DNA from: Cochliopodium minus
Taxonomy: Eukaryota > Discosea > Himatismenida > Cochliopodiidae
Reading direction: 5' to 3'
Assembly: GCA_024220525.1 (NCBI GenBank)
Contig: JAMYWO010000116.1
Span: 97,802 to 129,493 of the forward strand
DNA: 31,692 nucleotides
The translations under genes and the position numbers were made by a program. The number at the start of each line of letters is the position of its first letter. The first letter of the stretch is position 1. Positions 1 through 10,925 of this stretch are shown here, one piece after another. The notes beneath the pieces were generated by a model, which did not search any database, was not told the DNA's origin, and worked only from the letters and a program-made list of their open reading frames with translations.

Positions 1-61
1 TTTTAATTATTTAGAAATAGGAATTGATTCCATTTCCACAGTATGTTTCTTTTCTCCCAAT

Positions 62-185
62 TATTTAAATTATTTTTAATTATTTTTAATTATTTTTAAT
101 TATTTTTTAATTATTTTTAATTATTTTTTTAAATTTTTAATTATTTTTAAATTATTTTTAAATTATTTTTAAATTATTTTGAGAA
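62..185. repeat. (ATTATTTTTA)n simple repeat in the TTLL intron
   Basis: A run of about a dozen imperfect copies of a 10-11 base unit, attatttttaattattttta-like. It fills the intron following the third TTLL exon. The same unit fills 31442-31590 at the other end of the window, also in a TTLL intron at the corresponding position. Confidence 0.9.
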
Positions 186-253
186 TTATTTTTTAATTAT
201 TTTTAGATCAAACCAAATTTTTTTAATTTTTCTATTTATTTTATTTTTTTTAC

Positions 254-784
254 CTTTCAAGATGAATGGGATAGGTTTTTCTAATTTGGAGAAATAATCT
301 TTGAACTTGTCAAACTCATCAGGCAACAAGAAACTTTTGGACCAGAAATTGTAAATATTGCTTCCAAACTTGTTTTCCCTATAAGTGAGTCTATTATGTA
401 AAAGATCCTTTCTGCAAAGGTGAACACTGAAAAATAAAAAAAAAATTAATTTAATTTGATAATGTTTTTGTTTAAGTAAAAAAGATTGATTTTTTTTTAC
501 CTTCCTGGCATGCAATCTCTCTTTTGCCATGGCTTTATTTTTTCGTCATATATTGGTGAGATATCCAATAATAATGCCCAGTTATCTCCTGTTGTCTCTC
601 TCATCCCCCATTCCTACATATTGAATAAAAATATAGAAATTTTTCAGAGAATTTATAATTTCAAAATAAAAAATTAAAAATTTTTTTTTACAGCAAAGAT
701 TTTTCTCCTGAACACCAATTCTCCTTTTCCAAATACTCTTTTAGTATTTTGTCTTACTTTGAACAATTTTGTGGGTTCTTCCAT
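254..784 (-). CDS. Tubulin tyrosine ligase-like (TTLL) protein, 5' half, runs off the left edge
   Basis: Three exons on the minus strand (784-692, 613-501, 426-254) splice in frame to about 126 residues. They form the N-terminal part of a TTLL enzyme, which adds glutamate, glycine or tyrosine to tubulin. Family landmarks are visible in order: FRRKIFAEWG, DNWALLLDIS, CMPGSVHLCRKDLL (compare the NHFPG..EICRKDLL of TTLL6/13), then LLPDEFDKFKDYF and PFILK, which is the 'WIvKP' ATP-binding strand. ATG at 784 has an in-frame stop upstream. The last donor follows the PFILK lysine in phase 1; the codon must start with G, so the usual Pro after Lys is replaced. The catalytic half is not found to the left. 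The repeat-filled intron reaches towards position 1. The fragment at 30118-31400 supplies exactly the missing part. Family call is firm; the specific TTLL is not. Confidence 0.85.
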
Positions 785-928
785 CAATATCTTTGTTCCA
801 TCTTAGCGGATATAAAAAAGATTAATAAAAAAATTTATTTGGGAGTTGATAAGGATGGTTGATATTCAATGCAAAACTCCATCAATAGGAGTTATATCAT
901 TATTATTAATAGTAATTGGTATCTTTAA

Positions 929-1292
929 TCAAATATTAAAGAATAAGTGATTCTTAAATTTGGGGAGGCTTCCAAACAGATTATAATAGATTCTCAATTG
1001 ATGATTGGTTGAATATTGAGAATAAATTCTTCCATCAATTAAAGATTCTTCTAAAATATATTCGTACAGATTCAATTTAATTATAATTTAAATCGTCCAA
1101 CAAAGAAGATATTTTCTTTTTACCATCAACATTTGCCAGCAATTCTATTCTTTCTTCCAAAATCTCGATTTCCTTCTTCTGATGATCAATGAGCTGTTTT
1201 TGTTCTTGGATGATCCTCTGCAACTCTTCTTTTTCTTTATCCCAATTCCCATCTGAAGAAGATGATTCAATTTTGGAATCTTTATCTATCAT
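929..1292 (-). CDS. Small acidic coiled-coil protein, unknown function
   Basis: I do not recognise this protein. Two exons (1292-1124 and 1050-929) join in phase 1 and give about 96 residues ending in TGA. Residues 18-52 (KEKEELQRIIQEQKQLI and on) form a clear heptad coiled coil rich in Glu, Gln and Lys. A serine-rich N-terminus precedes it. Exon 2 encodes a more aromatic tail (RIYYNLFGSL). Without splicing, exon 1 would run on to a stop at 1077 and give 71 residues. The intron is preferred because its donor GTAAAAAG and acceptor TATTTTAG match the window's style. Exon 2 is also open and codon-balanced, unlike the flanking DNA. It lies 144 bases upstream of the TTLL start and 161 downstream of the J-protein stop, all on the minus strand. 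Confidence 0.6.
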
Positions 1293-1453
1293 TATAATCC
1301 TTTCCGAATTTATACCAATTTTTTTTATTTATTTTCAATTTTTATTTTTTTTAATCTTTATTTTTTAATTAATTATTAAGAATTTTAGATGAAAGAAAAA
1401 TTTGAAGGATAGAAACGAGAGTTTGTTTTTAAATATGTATTTTAATAAATAAA

Positions 1454-2709
1454 TTATTTTTTTAACATTCTAATAACTACAGAGAAAAAAGCGAGGATAT
1501 GATCAAAAAACCTGACCAAAATGTTCCTTCTTCGATGGTTGATATACTGAGAAATCAACATAGTAATGAAAATAGGTTCACTTATTGAGGATTTGTCAGT
1601 ATTCACTGCAAAACTAGTTTGGTCAAGAGGGAAAACACGAGATTGGGCAACAACCTCATAATCATTGTTGTAAAAAGTGAATCTTGTTTTTCCAAAAATA
1701 GAAAGTCTGACAGCATTGTACTTTGATCCATTCTTCTCAATAATTTCGTGAGAGCTATACCAAGGACGCAAAAAAATAGAAAAAACATTCTCTTTGTCCT
1801 TGATAATACCCATACTCTGTCTAAACTTGTCTTCCAAAACATGCTCCTTAGTGTCGAAATCCATTCGATAATTTACAGTGAAATTATTGTCTTTTGTATG
1901 ATAAGTGAGAACATCATAAAAAAGAAACACAGAAGCAACATTCTTGTCCTCAAAATAAGTCTGGATGACTTTTCTGTAAGCGTCATATGACAAAATAAAC
2001 CTGGAAGGCATATCATAAGCAATTCTAGTTTTCTTAGAAGGAACTTCCTCAAAGAGTTTGTCAAACATCCTCTGCCAAAACTTTTCAGATTTTGATTTTT
2101 CTTTTTTGATGTCTTCTTTTTGTCCCTCCCTTTTCCAATTCTCGAAACCTTCCCAAAAGTTCTCGTTTTTAGTTTTGGTATTATTGGTATTTCCGTTTTT
2201 CTTGTTATAATAAGAGGATCTTGCGTCATTGTTCCTTCCTGTTTTGGTGTAATTTCCGCTCTGGAAATCCCTTATGTTTTGTTGAAACTCTTTGATGAAC
2301 TCTCCTTCGCTCCAGAATGTCCTATCTCTATCATGATCTCTTGATGTATATCTCGTTCTTTGATAGGTTGTATTTGTATTATTGGTATAGTATTGATTTT
2401 GTGTTGATCTTGATGTATATTGTCTATTGTTTAGACTTCTATTATATTCCTTTCGTTTCGATTCATCTTTCAATACATCATATGCATTCGTTATTTCTGC
2501 GAATTTTTCTTTTGCTTTAGGATCATTCTTATTTGTATCGGGATGAAATAATTTTGCTTTCTTAAATTTGATATTATTAGCCATTATGCAACAAATAAAA
2601 ACTTTTCTTTTCAAATAATTCTTTTTTATACCTTATAATATGCTTTCTTTATTTCTGTCTCTGAAGAATTTGTTGGTAATTCCAATATTTCGTAATAATT
2701 TTTTGCCAT
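1454..2709 (-). CDS. J-domain (DnaJ/Hsp40, class C) protein
   Basis: Exon 1 (2709-2632) and exon 2 (2560-1454) splice in phase 0 over a 71-base intron to a 394-residue protein. The junction falls inside the J domain and restores it: [17 protein letters not shown] then [11 protein letters not shown], with the HPD motif intact (residues about 32-34) and [10 protein letters not shown] after it. It should stimulate an Hsp70 ATPase. There is no Gly/Phe region or zinc-finger (CxxCxGxG), so it is not class A or B. Residues about 75-160 are Asn/Arg/Lys-rich low complexity. From about 215 to the end there is a folded, beta-rich-looking region, then a basic stretch (NHRRRN) and a hydrophobic C-terminal tail ([18 protein letters not shown]) that could be a tail anchor. 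An ATG at 2614 inside the intron was rejected because it would destroy the J domain. Confidence 0.85.
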
Positions 2710-3020
2710 CTTTTGAATTTGAAAAAGGGATTTGATTAAATATATGAGAATTTTTTTTAATGAAAAAATTGATCAAACAATAGAAATTGATGAGTGAAAT
2801 CCATTGAATTTTATCCAATTGAAATTAAATTTTTTGTTGAAAGGTTTGAAGAGATTTTTATTGAACAGTTTATTTTTAAAGTCTATTTTGAATATCTTCA
2901 TTTTTTTTTTTTTCGTAAATTTTATTTGTTTGATCATGATAAGAAGATGAGATCTTCCAAATAAATCATTAAAAAGATAAAAGTAAATCAAAAAAGTAAA
3001 ACAAATTTTTCATTGAAAGT
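2710..3020. other. Intergenic, J-protein 5' side and NUS1 3' side
   Basis: 311 bases between two minus-strand genes. It contains A/T runs, no supported exon and no recognisable RNA gene. It should hold the NUS1 3' UTR and the J-protein promoter. Confidence 0.6.
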
Positions 3021-3936
3021 TTATTTTCCCCATCTTTGTTGACATTTAGCAAAAGAAGATAAACAACTTAAAAAAGAAAAACAAGTAAAAGAATTAATGT
3101 TTCTAAGGTGCCTAATTGGTCATAAAAAGATTATAAACAATAAACTTAAAGTTTAAAAAAAATTACAATATTTCAGAAGCGTAAATATGAAACGGAAGAA
3201 ATCCTGATGTAGTTAAATTAGTACTGAACGTAAGAATTAATTGAGGGTCAGGATATTTTGGGTTGACTCCTTTTAAATTTGATCTTATTACACTTTCATT
3301 AAAACTAAAAAAATTGTTTTGGCTTTCTTTCATAGTTTCTCCGCAATTTTTTATCATTTCAACAAAATCAACCCTTGATTCCTTTTGTGTGATAATATTT
3401 ATTCTAATTTTGTTGTTATCAGTTTTAAATTCTTTTTGTTTTGTTTCAGTGAAATTAAATTGCTTGTTTTCAATGAAGATTCTTTTTTCTATTTTGATCA
3501 CTTTTTTAATCAAGTCAATTCTTAATATAGATTCGGAATTCATTATCTTTATTCTTTTTATTTTGCTATCTTTGAGAAAGAAGTTTGATTTTTCCAAAAT
3601 ATATTTTGATAATTCAGCTAAATCAATTTCCCCTTCATCTTTTGAATCTAAAATTGTTATTATAGCAACATCACACAAAGAACTCCAGATTATCAATTGA
3701 GAAATATTCTTCACTTTCGCTCTTTCTTTTTTATTTCCTAATACAATACCAAGATGTTTTGGCTTTTTTTCAAAATGTACAATTGAATTGATTATCTTTG
3801 TTTTCTGTTGAGTATCAGTGTTGAAATAGAAGAATTCAATCAAATTTTCTTTCAATATTTGATAGAATAGAATCAAGTTGTGTATTATTAGGAACAACAA
3901 ATGTAAAACAAGATAAAATGGATAATATATATTCAT
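3021..3936 (-). CDS. NUS1: NUS1/NgBR-like subunit of dehydrodolichyl diphosphate synthase
   Basis: Exon 1 (3936-3167) and a short terminal exon (3066-3021) give about 271 residues. The N-terminus (FYLVLHLLFLIIHNLILF) is a membrane segment. The body is a cis-prenyltransferase fold without the catalytic Asp motif: KPKHLGIVLG, CDVAIITILDS, then PDPQLILTFSTNLTTSGFLP and FHIYASEI, the signature of NUS1-type subunits (compare GFLPWHIRLTEI). NUS1 pairs with the catalytic cis-prenyltransferase on the ER to make dolichol for N-glycosylation. Without splicing the protein ends at ASEIL and lacks the RxG motif that completes the partner's active site. A GTAATT donor and a TTTTTAAG acceptor 100 bases on restore CLSSFAKCQQRWGK, ending in RWG-K exactly as the family does (human QRLGK). 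The gene is divergent to CCT3. Confidence 0.85.
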
Positions 3937-4058
3937 TGATTTTCTTTGAAGGTTGTTTATTCTGGGAAATGCAAAGAATAGAGTGTAATAATCTTTTCTT
4001 TTTTTTATATTATAGTTTCAAATAAAAAAAAAAAGGAAATTTATTCATCCCTTTAATA
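3937..4058. promoter_or_regulatory. Divergent promoter between NUS1 and CCT3
   Basis: Only 122 bases separate the two start codons on opposite strands, so both promoters must lie here or overlap. The DNA is A/T runs (ttttttttatattatag). I cannot pick out a specific factor site. Confidence 0.5.
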
Positions 4059-6545
4059 ATGCAATCTCCTGTTATAGTATTAAGTAATGACTCATTAATA
4101 TAAATTGAAAATGACTCGATGAAAAACAAAATAAAAAATAATTTTTTTCCAACAAAATTTTTATTCTTGATATTTTCAAAAAAAAAGATTCACAAACTAA
4201 AAGAGAAAGTGGAAGAGAAGTTCAAATATCTAATATTACTGCAGCCAAAGTATTTTGTTCCATTTATAATTAAATAAATTCATTCGGTATTCAAATAATT
4301 TTAACAGGTAGTATCTGATATCATTAGAACATGTCTTGGACCAAGAAGTATGTTGAAAATGTTGCTTACACCTATGGGATCTCTTGTAATCACCAATGAT
4401 GGAAATGCAATTTTGAGAGAAATTAATGTAAATCATCCTGCTGCTAAATCTATGATTGAATTGAGCAAAACACAAGATGAAGAAGTAGGAGATGGAACTA
4501 CATCTGTTATTATTTTGGGTAAAAAGAATAAAGTAAAATTATAAAGATATTATGAGGAAAATATTTGAGTATGTTGTCAGAAATAAAATTAATATCCCAT
4601 TTAGCTTTATATAAACAAATACCTCTAATATTAATAATTTAATTTGTTATTTTTTGGCTGATTTTAACTTTATAAAATTAATTACTAATCTTTCTTTTTA
4701 TTTTCCCTTTATAATCATTTATCCCATTATAAATCAAATAATTAATCTTTTGATTTAAAGCTGGGGAATTATTGACAATCACTGCACCATGGTTGGAAAG
4801 AAGAATCCATCCTACTCAAATCATTTCAGGATATTTCCATGCACTTGATGATGCATTGAAGATAATGAGAAAGTATTCTATTGATATTGATGTAAACAAC
4901 AGACAAAAAATGCTTGAAATCGTTAAAAGCTGTATCGGTACCAAATTTATTGCAAAGTGGAACGATTTGATGTGCAGCATTGCTTTGGATGCAGTTCAAA
5001 CTGTTATTATTGATAACCAAGACAAAAAAGAAATTGATATTAAGAGATATGTAAGAGTAGAGAAGGTATGATCTTTCAAAATATTAAAAAAAAAAAATTA
5101 ATACGTTAAAATAATTATCTTTCAATCCATAATAGATATAATCTTCATTAAAATAATTTATAATTTCCAAATATTGGATTATTGAACTTTATGATCAATC
5201 ATTTTTGGGCTATATCTTCTTTTGTTTGATTATTATATAACATTATCTCAACAAATGAAGAATATGATATCTTAAAATTTATGATTTAATTTTTTGAAGA
5301 TAATATCTAAATTTATCTTTTATATTTACTTTAAAAAAAGATTCCAGGAGGAGAAATTAATGAATCAAGAGTTATTAAGGGATGCATCCTCAACAAAGAC
5401 GTCACCCACGCAAAGATGAGAAGAAGAATCGAAAACCCAAGAGTAATCCTCATCGACACCGACATCGACTACAAAAAGGGAGAGAATGAAACCAACATCG
5501 AGATCACTAACGAGGAAGATTTCGAAAAGATTTTAAAGATTGAAGAAGAACAAGTCAAAAAGATGTGCTATGACATTATCAAATTTAAACCCGACTTGGT
5601 CATTACCGAGAAGGGATTATCCGATATCGCTCAACACTTTTTCGTTAAACACAACATCACTGCTTTGAGGAGATTGAGAAAGACTGATGCTCTTCGTATT
5701 GCTAGAGCTACTGGTGCTACCATCGTTTCAAGAACTGAGGAGCTTAAGGAATCTGATGTAGGTACCAAGTGTGGTCTTTATGAAGTTGAAAAAATTGGAG
5801 ATGAGTATGTTTTTTAAAATATTTTTTGTTTTCTTTAAATAATAATGATGATTTTGAAATAACTTTCGTTCTACCTATTTATGATGAAGGATAAAATTTT
5901 CACTGATTATTATTTAATTTTTTTTGATTTTTAATCTCTTAAAAAACTAATCTTTCTTTACAAAAAAAAAAAAAAAGATACTTTTCTTTCTTAAGTGATT
6001 GCAAAGATTCTAAAGCATGTACCATTTTGTTAAGAGGAGCAGGTAATGATATCTTGAAAGAAGTCGAAAGAAATCTCGAAGATGCATTACACGTCACTAG
6101 AAACGTTCTCTTGGAACCTAAACTTCTTCCAGGAGGAGGTGCTACCGAAATGTTGGTCTCCGTTGCTCTTTCCGAGTTGTCTAAATCCATCACCGGTCTT
6201 TCCAAAGAAGCATACAAAGCAGTTTCAATCGCATTGGAAGTCATTCCAAGAACTTTGGCTCAAAACTGTGGTGGAGATCAAGTTAGATTGATCACCAGTT
6301 TGAGATCTAAACATGCTACTGATCCTGAGAAGAACTTTAGTTGGGGTATTGATGGTGAGAAGGGTTGTTTGGTTGACATGAAGGATTTGGGTGTTTGGGA
6401 ACCTTTCACTGTCAAGGCTCAGTCTATGAAGACTTTTATTGAGGCTTCTGCTATGTTGATCAGAGTTGATGATGTTGTTTCTGGTAAGAAAACTGAAAGA
6501 GCTCAAATGCCTCAAATGATGCCTGAACAACAACAAGGATTTTAA
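4059..6545 (+). CDS. CCT3: Chaperonin CCT/TRiC subunit gamma
   Basis: Six exons (4059-4083, 4188-4249, 4308-4518, 4761-5065, 5341-5804, 5978-6545) splice in frame to 544 residues, almost the 545 of human CCT3. The start MQSPVIVLNSQTKRESGR matches the gamma-specific NTKRESGR N-terminus. Group II chaperonin landmarks follow: RTCLGPRSM, TNDGNAILREI, QDEEVGDGTTSVII (nucleotide-binding GDGTT), RVEKIPGGEI, VITEKGLSDIAQHF, DALRIARATGA, LLPGGGATEM and AQNCGGDQVR. It is one of eight subunits of the cytosolic ring that folds actin and tubulin. The exon 5 donor is GTATGT just after the codon start of GDE. The acceptor after a 14-A run gives DEYFSFLSDCKD, matching the family where the unspliced frame stops. 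An AATAAA lies at 6587-6592. Confidence 0.97.
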
Positions 6546-6876
6546 AAACCCACTCCTTTTTCTTTTCCCCTAAATTAATTTATTTCAATAAAAATTATTA
6601 AATTAATAATCTATTAATTATGACAATACACCTTGAAATAATGGAGACAATCTTCTTGTTTCAATTTTTTCAAGAATAATTAAAAAGATTTCTTATGATT
6701 TCATAAAGTCGACAATTTCAATTTAGTAAAGCACTTGTTTAATTCCTTTCTTTCTCTATCTTTCTAAAAATGGAAATATTATTTAATATTTTCAAAAATT
6801 AAAAAAATAAAAAATCATTAATTATTATAAATAAAAAAAAAAAGTGAAAAAAACTTAAAAAAGAAACATATAAAAA
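6546..6876. other. Intergenic between CCT3 and the Rho gene
   Basis: 331 bases. It holds an AATAAA at 6587-6592, a likely polyadenylation signal for CCT3, and then A/T-rich DNA that must include the Rho-gene promoter. No exon or RNA gene is seen. Confidence 0.6.
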
Positions 6877-7890
<1,014 letters not shown>

Positions 7891-8243
7891 GAAAGGTTTA
7901 TAGTCAATGAAGTTTTTTTTTTGTTTGAAAATATTCAACCACAAACGAATAATTTTCAATTTTGAAAAATAATTAAATTTAAAAATTGTAGAAATTTGAA
8001 TTATTTCTTCACTTTTATAATTTTGATCATTTTCAGTTCTTTGACTATGATATTGTATTTTTGTTGATACAGATTTTGAGATCTTTATTTTTATATTTGA
8101 AATTTAGTAAAAAGCTTGAGATTTTGGTGAAATTGGAGAAGAAAAATAGAAATTAATGTTCATATGATTTTAGTCTAATCTATACAACATTGAAGATGAG
8201 GACTGAAACAAAATCCTTCATAAAAAAAAAAATAAAAAAAAAA
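7891..8243. other. Intergenic after the Rho gene
   Basis: 353 bases of A/T-rich DNA. No supported exon. It contains the Rho 3' UTR and the promoter for the PP2C-like exons that follow. Confidence 0.6.
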
Positions 8244-8432
8244 ATGGACAAACAATTTAAAATAAGTATGGCATCATTGCAAGGTATGAAAGAAATACTT
8301 TGACTATTGATTTGATCCCTTTCATTTTGCTTATTATCGATTTGAATTTTTAGGATTTAGAGAAACCAATGAAGATTCCCATGTTTTTATGGAAAGTATT
8401 GGAGAAAATCATCCTGAATTAAGTTATGCAAG
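8244..8432 (+). CDS. Two exons resembling the N-terminus of a PP2C protein phosphatase
   Basis: Exons 8244-8283 and 8354-8432 join in phase 1 and encode about 39 residues. The core, ISMASLQGFRETNEDSHVF, matches PP2C motif 1 (SMQGxRxxxED, with the Arg and the metal-coordinating Glu-Asp). The rest of a PP2C domain, such as the DGHGG motif expected about 20 residues later, is not found before the actin-related exons. The donor at 8433 (GTATAAATG) leaves two bases. This is the phase needed by the actin-related exon at 8692, so the pieces could be one transcript. The intervening intron contains an ambiguous base (8562) inside a 7-base simple repeat, so lost sequence is equally possible. Confidence 0.55.
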
Positions 8433-8561
8433 GTATAAATGAAAAATATATCTTCTAATTTGCTTCATAAAGCAAATATCAATGTTCATAAGGAAAAATA
8501 ATTTGCATAATTATGCGAATCACCATACACTGTATGTAATATCAATTGTATATTAGAAGTT

Positions 8562-8640
8562 NTTTATTTTTTTATTTTTTTATTTTTTTATTTTTTTATT
8601 TTTTTATTTTTTTATTTTTTTTATTTTTTTTATTTTTTTG
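8562..8640. repeat. (TTTTTTA)n simple repeat with an ambiguous N at its left edge
   Basis: About ten copies of a 7-base T6A unit follow a single N at 8562. Runs like this are easily collapsed by assemblers, so the true length and the join here are unsafe. It lies in the intron before the first actin-related exon. Confidence 0.85.
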
Positions 8641-8691
8641 AAATATCTATTTGAATTAATTTATTCTTTTTAAATATTAAAAAAAACACAG

Positions 8692-10803
8692 ATATGGACT
8701 AGTAGAGTTGGTAGAAGAAGAGGCACCACCCCCACCAAGAGAAGTAGATGCAGGCGACGTATTCATCGTGGACTTGGGAACAGACACAGTGAAGTACGGA
8801 TGGAGAAGCGAGAAGGAGCCCTACATCTGCAAAAACGAGATCATCAGCACCGGTATGTCCTCCGTCAACATCAACACTCGTCCCATCAACGCTTCTAACT
8901 TTGACTTTTTGAAAACTAATCAACATTTCGTCGATTTGATGCGTAAAGTTTTGAAATCTGTAATAAAAAACAAAAATTTTTATTTATTTGTTTTTTAATT
9001 TTTTTTTAAAATTCAAATTTTTTTTTGAAACTTTATTTTAAATTTTTTTCTTTTTTTATTTTTTTTTTAACATTTTTTTTTTTTAAAATTTTTTTTTTTT
9101 AGGGAGGTTACAAAGTTTCTAATCCATTGTTCATTACGTTAAGTGTTCCAACCTACAAAGAAGCACCTAATGACATTTCTGACAAATTCTTCGAAGTAAA
9201 GAGTTTTTTATATTATTGTTTTAGTTTTTTAATTTTTATTTTTATTTTTAATTTTTATTTTATTTTTTTATTTTTTTTTTTTATTTTTATTTTTTATTTT
9301 ATGTTTTTTTTATTTTTATTTTTATTTTATTTTTATTTTTTAAAAGAGTGAATATACAAACGAACCACCTGCAAAATATTTTATTGGATACAGTCCCCAG
9401 CTCTCAGCATACTCCTCCCTCAACACATTGCAACCCACCTGCATCTTGATCGACAGTGGCGCTTCCATGACTTCCGTCATTCCCCTTTACTACGGAAGTG
9501 TCATTCAACATGCTTGTCAAATTTCTTCATTTGGAGGTAAAATTCTTATCATTATTTTTATTTTTTTATTTTTTTATTATTTTTTTATTTTTTTATTATT
9601 TTTTTATTTTTTTATTATTTTTTTATTTTTTTATTATTTTTTTATTTTTTTGATTTTTTGATTTTTTGATTTTTGATTTTTTGATTTTTTTATTTTTTTA
9701 TTTTTTTATTTTTTTATTTTTTTAATTTATTTTTTAATTTTTTTTAATTTTTATATTTTTTGATTATTTTAATTTTTTAATATTTTTTTTTTATATTTTT
9801 TATTATTTTTTTCCTTTTATTTTTCATTTTTCATTTCCTTTTCATTTAGGTGATGACATCATCGATTTCATTTCCACAATCCATCTCACCTCCTCCAAGA
9901 AAAACATCCGCGTACCCAAAAACATCCTCTCCGCCATTTCCAAAGAATGTTACGTCTCCCTCGACTTTGAAAGGGAAATGTTAGAAAACGGATTTCAACC
10001 ATCAACAACAGGTAAAATTTAAAATAAAAATATAATTTTAATTATTTTTTTCTTGGTTTTTATTTTTTATTTTTTATTTTTTATTTTTTATTTTTTATTA
10101 TTTATTTTTTATTTTTTATTTTATTTTATTTTTTATTATTTTTTTATTTTTTATTTTATTTTATTTTATATTTTCGTTTTATTTTTTTTATTTTATTTTT
10201 TTATTTATTTTTAAATTTTAAATTTTTTGTAGGTAATTCTAAGTTATTAGAGGTTACGATAAAAAAGTTCCTGAGAAAGAGAAGAAGATAGATCATGAAG
10301 GATTAAAGTTGGGGGTGGAGAGGTTTGCTGTTGCTGAGGCTTTTTTCAAACCTTCTTTTGTAGTCAAGACCAACACATACAAGCCACTTGACGAAATGGT
10401 ATTAAAAAAAATAAAAATAAAAATCTAGATTAAAAATAAAAATAAAAAAATAAAAAATAAAAATCTTAAATAAAAAAATAATTAAAAATTTAAAATAAAA
10501 AAATTTAAAATTTTTTATAACAAGGTTTTGGATTGTATTCGTGCAACTCCTGCACATTTACACGCAGAATTTCTCAAAGCAATCGTTTTGGTTGGAGAAA
10601 ACACAAAGTTCAAAAATTTGGACAAGAGGTTGGCTTCACGAATCAAAACTTCAGTCCCAAACTTTACCGTCAATGTTGGTAGAGGCCCTAGATTTTCTGC
10701 TTGGAAGGGTGCTCAGGCTTTGTCTAATTCTCCTCAGTTTTTGGACATGTGTACTGATCCTGTTGAGTATTCTCAGATTTTGATGAATCACAAGTTTTTT
10801 TAA
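8692..10803 (+). CDS. Actin-related protein (ARP), class not resolved
   Basis: Exons 8692-8959, 9103-9195, 9347-9536, 9850-10011, 10244-10398 and 10525-10803 splice in frame to about 382 residues (421 with the two PP2C-like exons). Actin-fold landmarks: DVFIVDLGTDTVKYGW (phosphate loop 1), NPLFITLSVPTYKE, ILIDSGASMTSVIPLYYG (phosphate loop 2), ERFAVAEAFFKPSF, IVLVGENTKFKNLDKRL (adenosine loop) and GPRFSAWKGAQAL. The C-terminus NHKFF sits where actin ends in RKCF. It is divergent from conventional actin at the nucleotide loops, so it is an ARP. I cannot assign it to Arp1-11. The first exon has a Pro-rich lead (EEEAPPPPREVD) and no ATG: a stop lies upstream in frame and the exon starts after an ACACAG acceptor, so a 5' exon is required. 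The introns are long T-rich simple repeats. Confidence 0.85.
9201..9345. repeat. T-rich (TTTTTA)n intron, ARP intron
   Basis: Almost pure T with periodic A (tttttattttta), filling an ARP intron between exons ending 9195 and starting 9347. The plus strand (sense) is T-rich, and there is no protein-coding signal. Confidence 0.8.
9541..9740. repeat. Simple repeat of T-rich units in an ARP intron
   Basis: Several copies of a 17-19 base unit of the form ttattttttttatttttt, followed by (TTTTTGA)n and (TTTTTTA)n. Together they make up most of the 313-base intron before the exon at 9850. An open frame seen through it is a by-product of the repeat. Confidence 0.8.
10046..10200. repeat. (TTTTTA)n simple repeat in an ARP intron
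   Basis: A 6-base ttttta unit repeated with slips to attattt. It fills the intron between the exons ending 10011 and starting 10244. Confidence 0.8.
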
Positions 10804-10925
10804 AAACTTTCGAAATATACTTTAAAATTAAAAATTTTTTATTAATTTTTGTTTTATTTTTTTAGAGTTATTTTTTCAAAAATTGAAGATTTTGACATGT
10901 ATGATTTTTTTTTTTTTGGATTGTT

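Noticed and set aside
186-530. A 114-residue minus-strand frame starting MAKERLHARK
   Set aside because: It runs through an intron. The spliced TTLL reading uses another frame for exon 2 (PWQKRDCMPG) and keeps the family alignment.
2561-2614. ATG at 2614 as the J-protein start
   Set aside because: It lies in the intron and would remove the first helices of the J domain, which are present in the exon at 2709-2632.
9428-9661. A frame extending the ARP exon into a Phe/Ile-rich tail
   Set aside because: The tail is translation of the T-rich repeat. The GTAAAA donor at 9537 ends the exon in phase with 9850.
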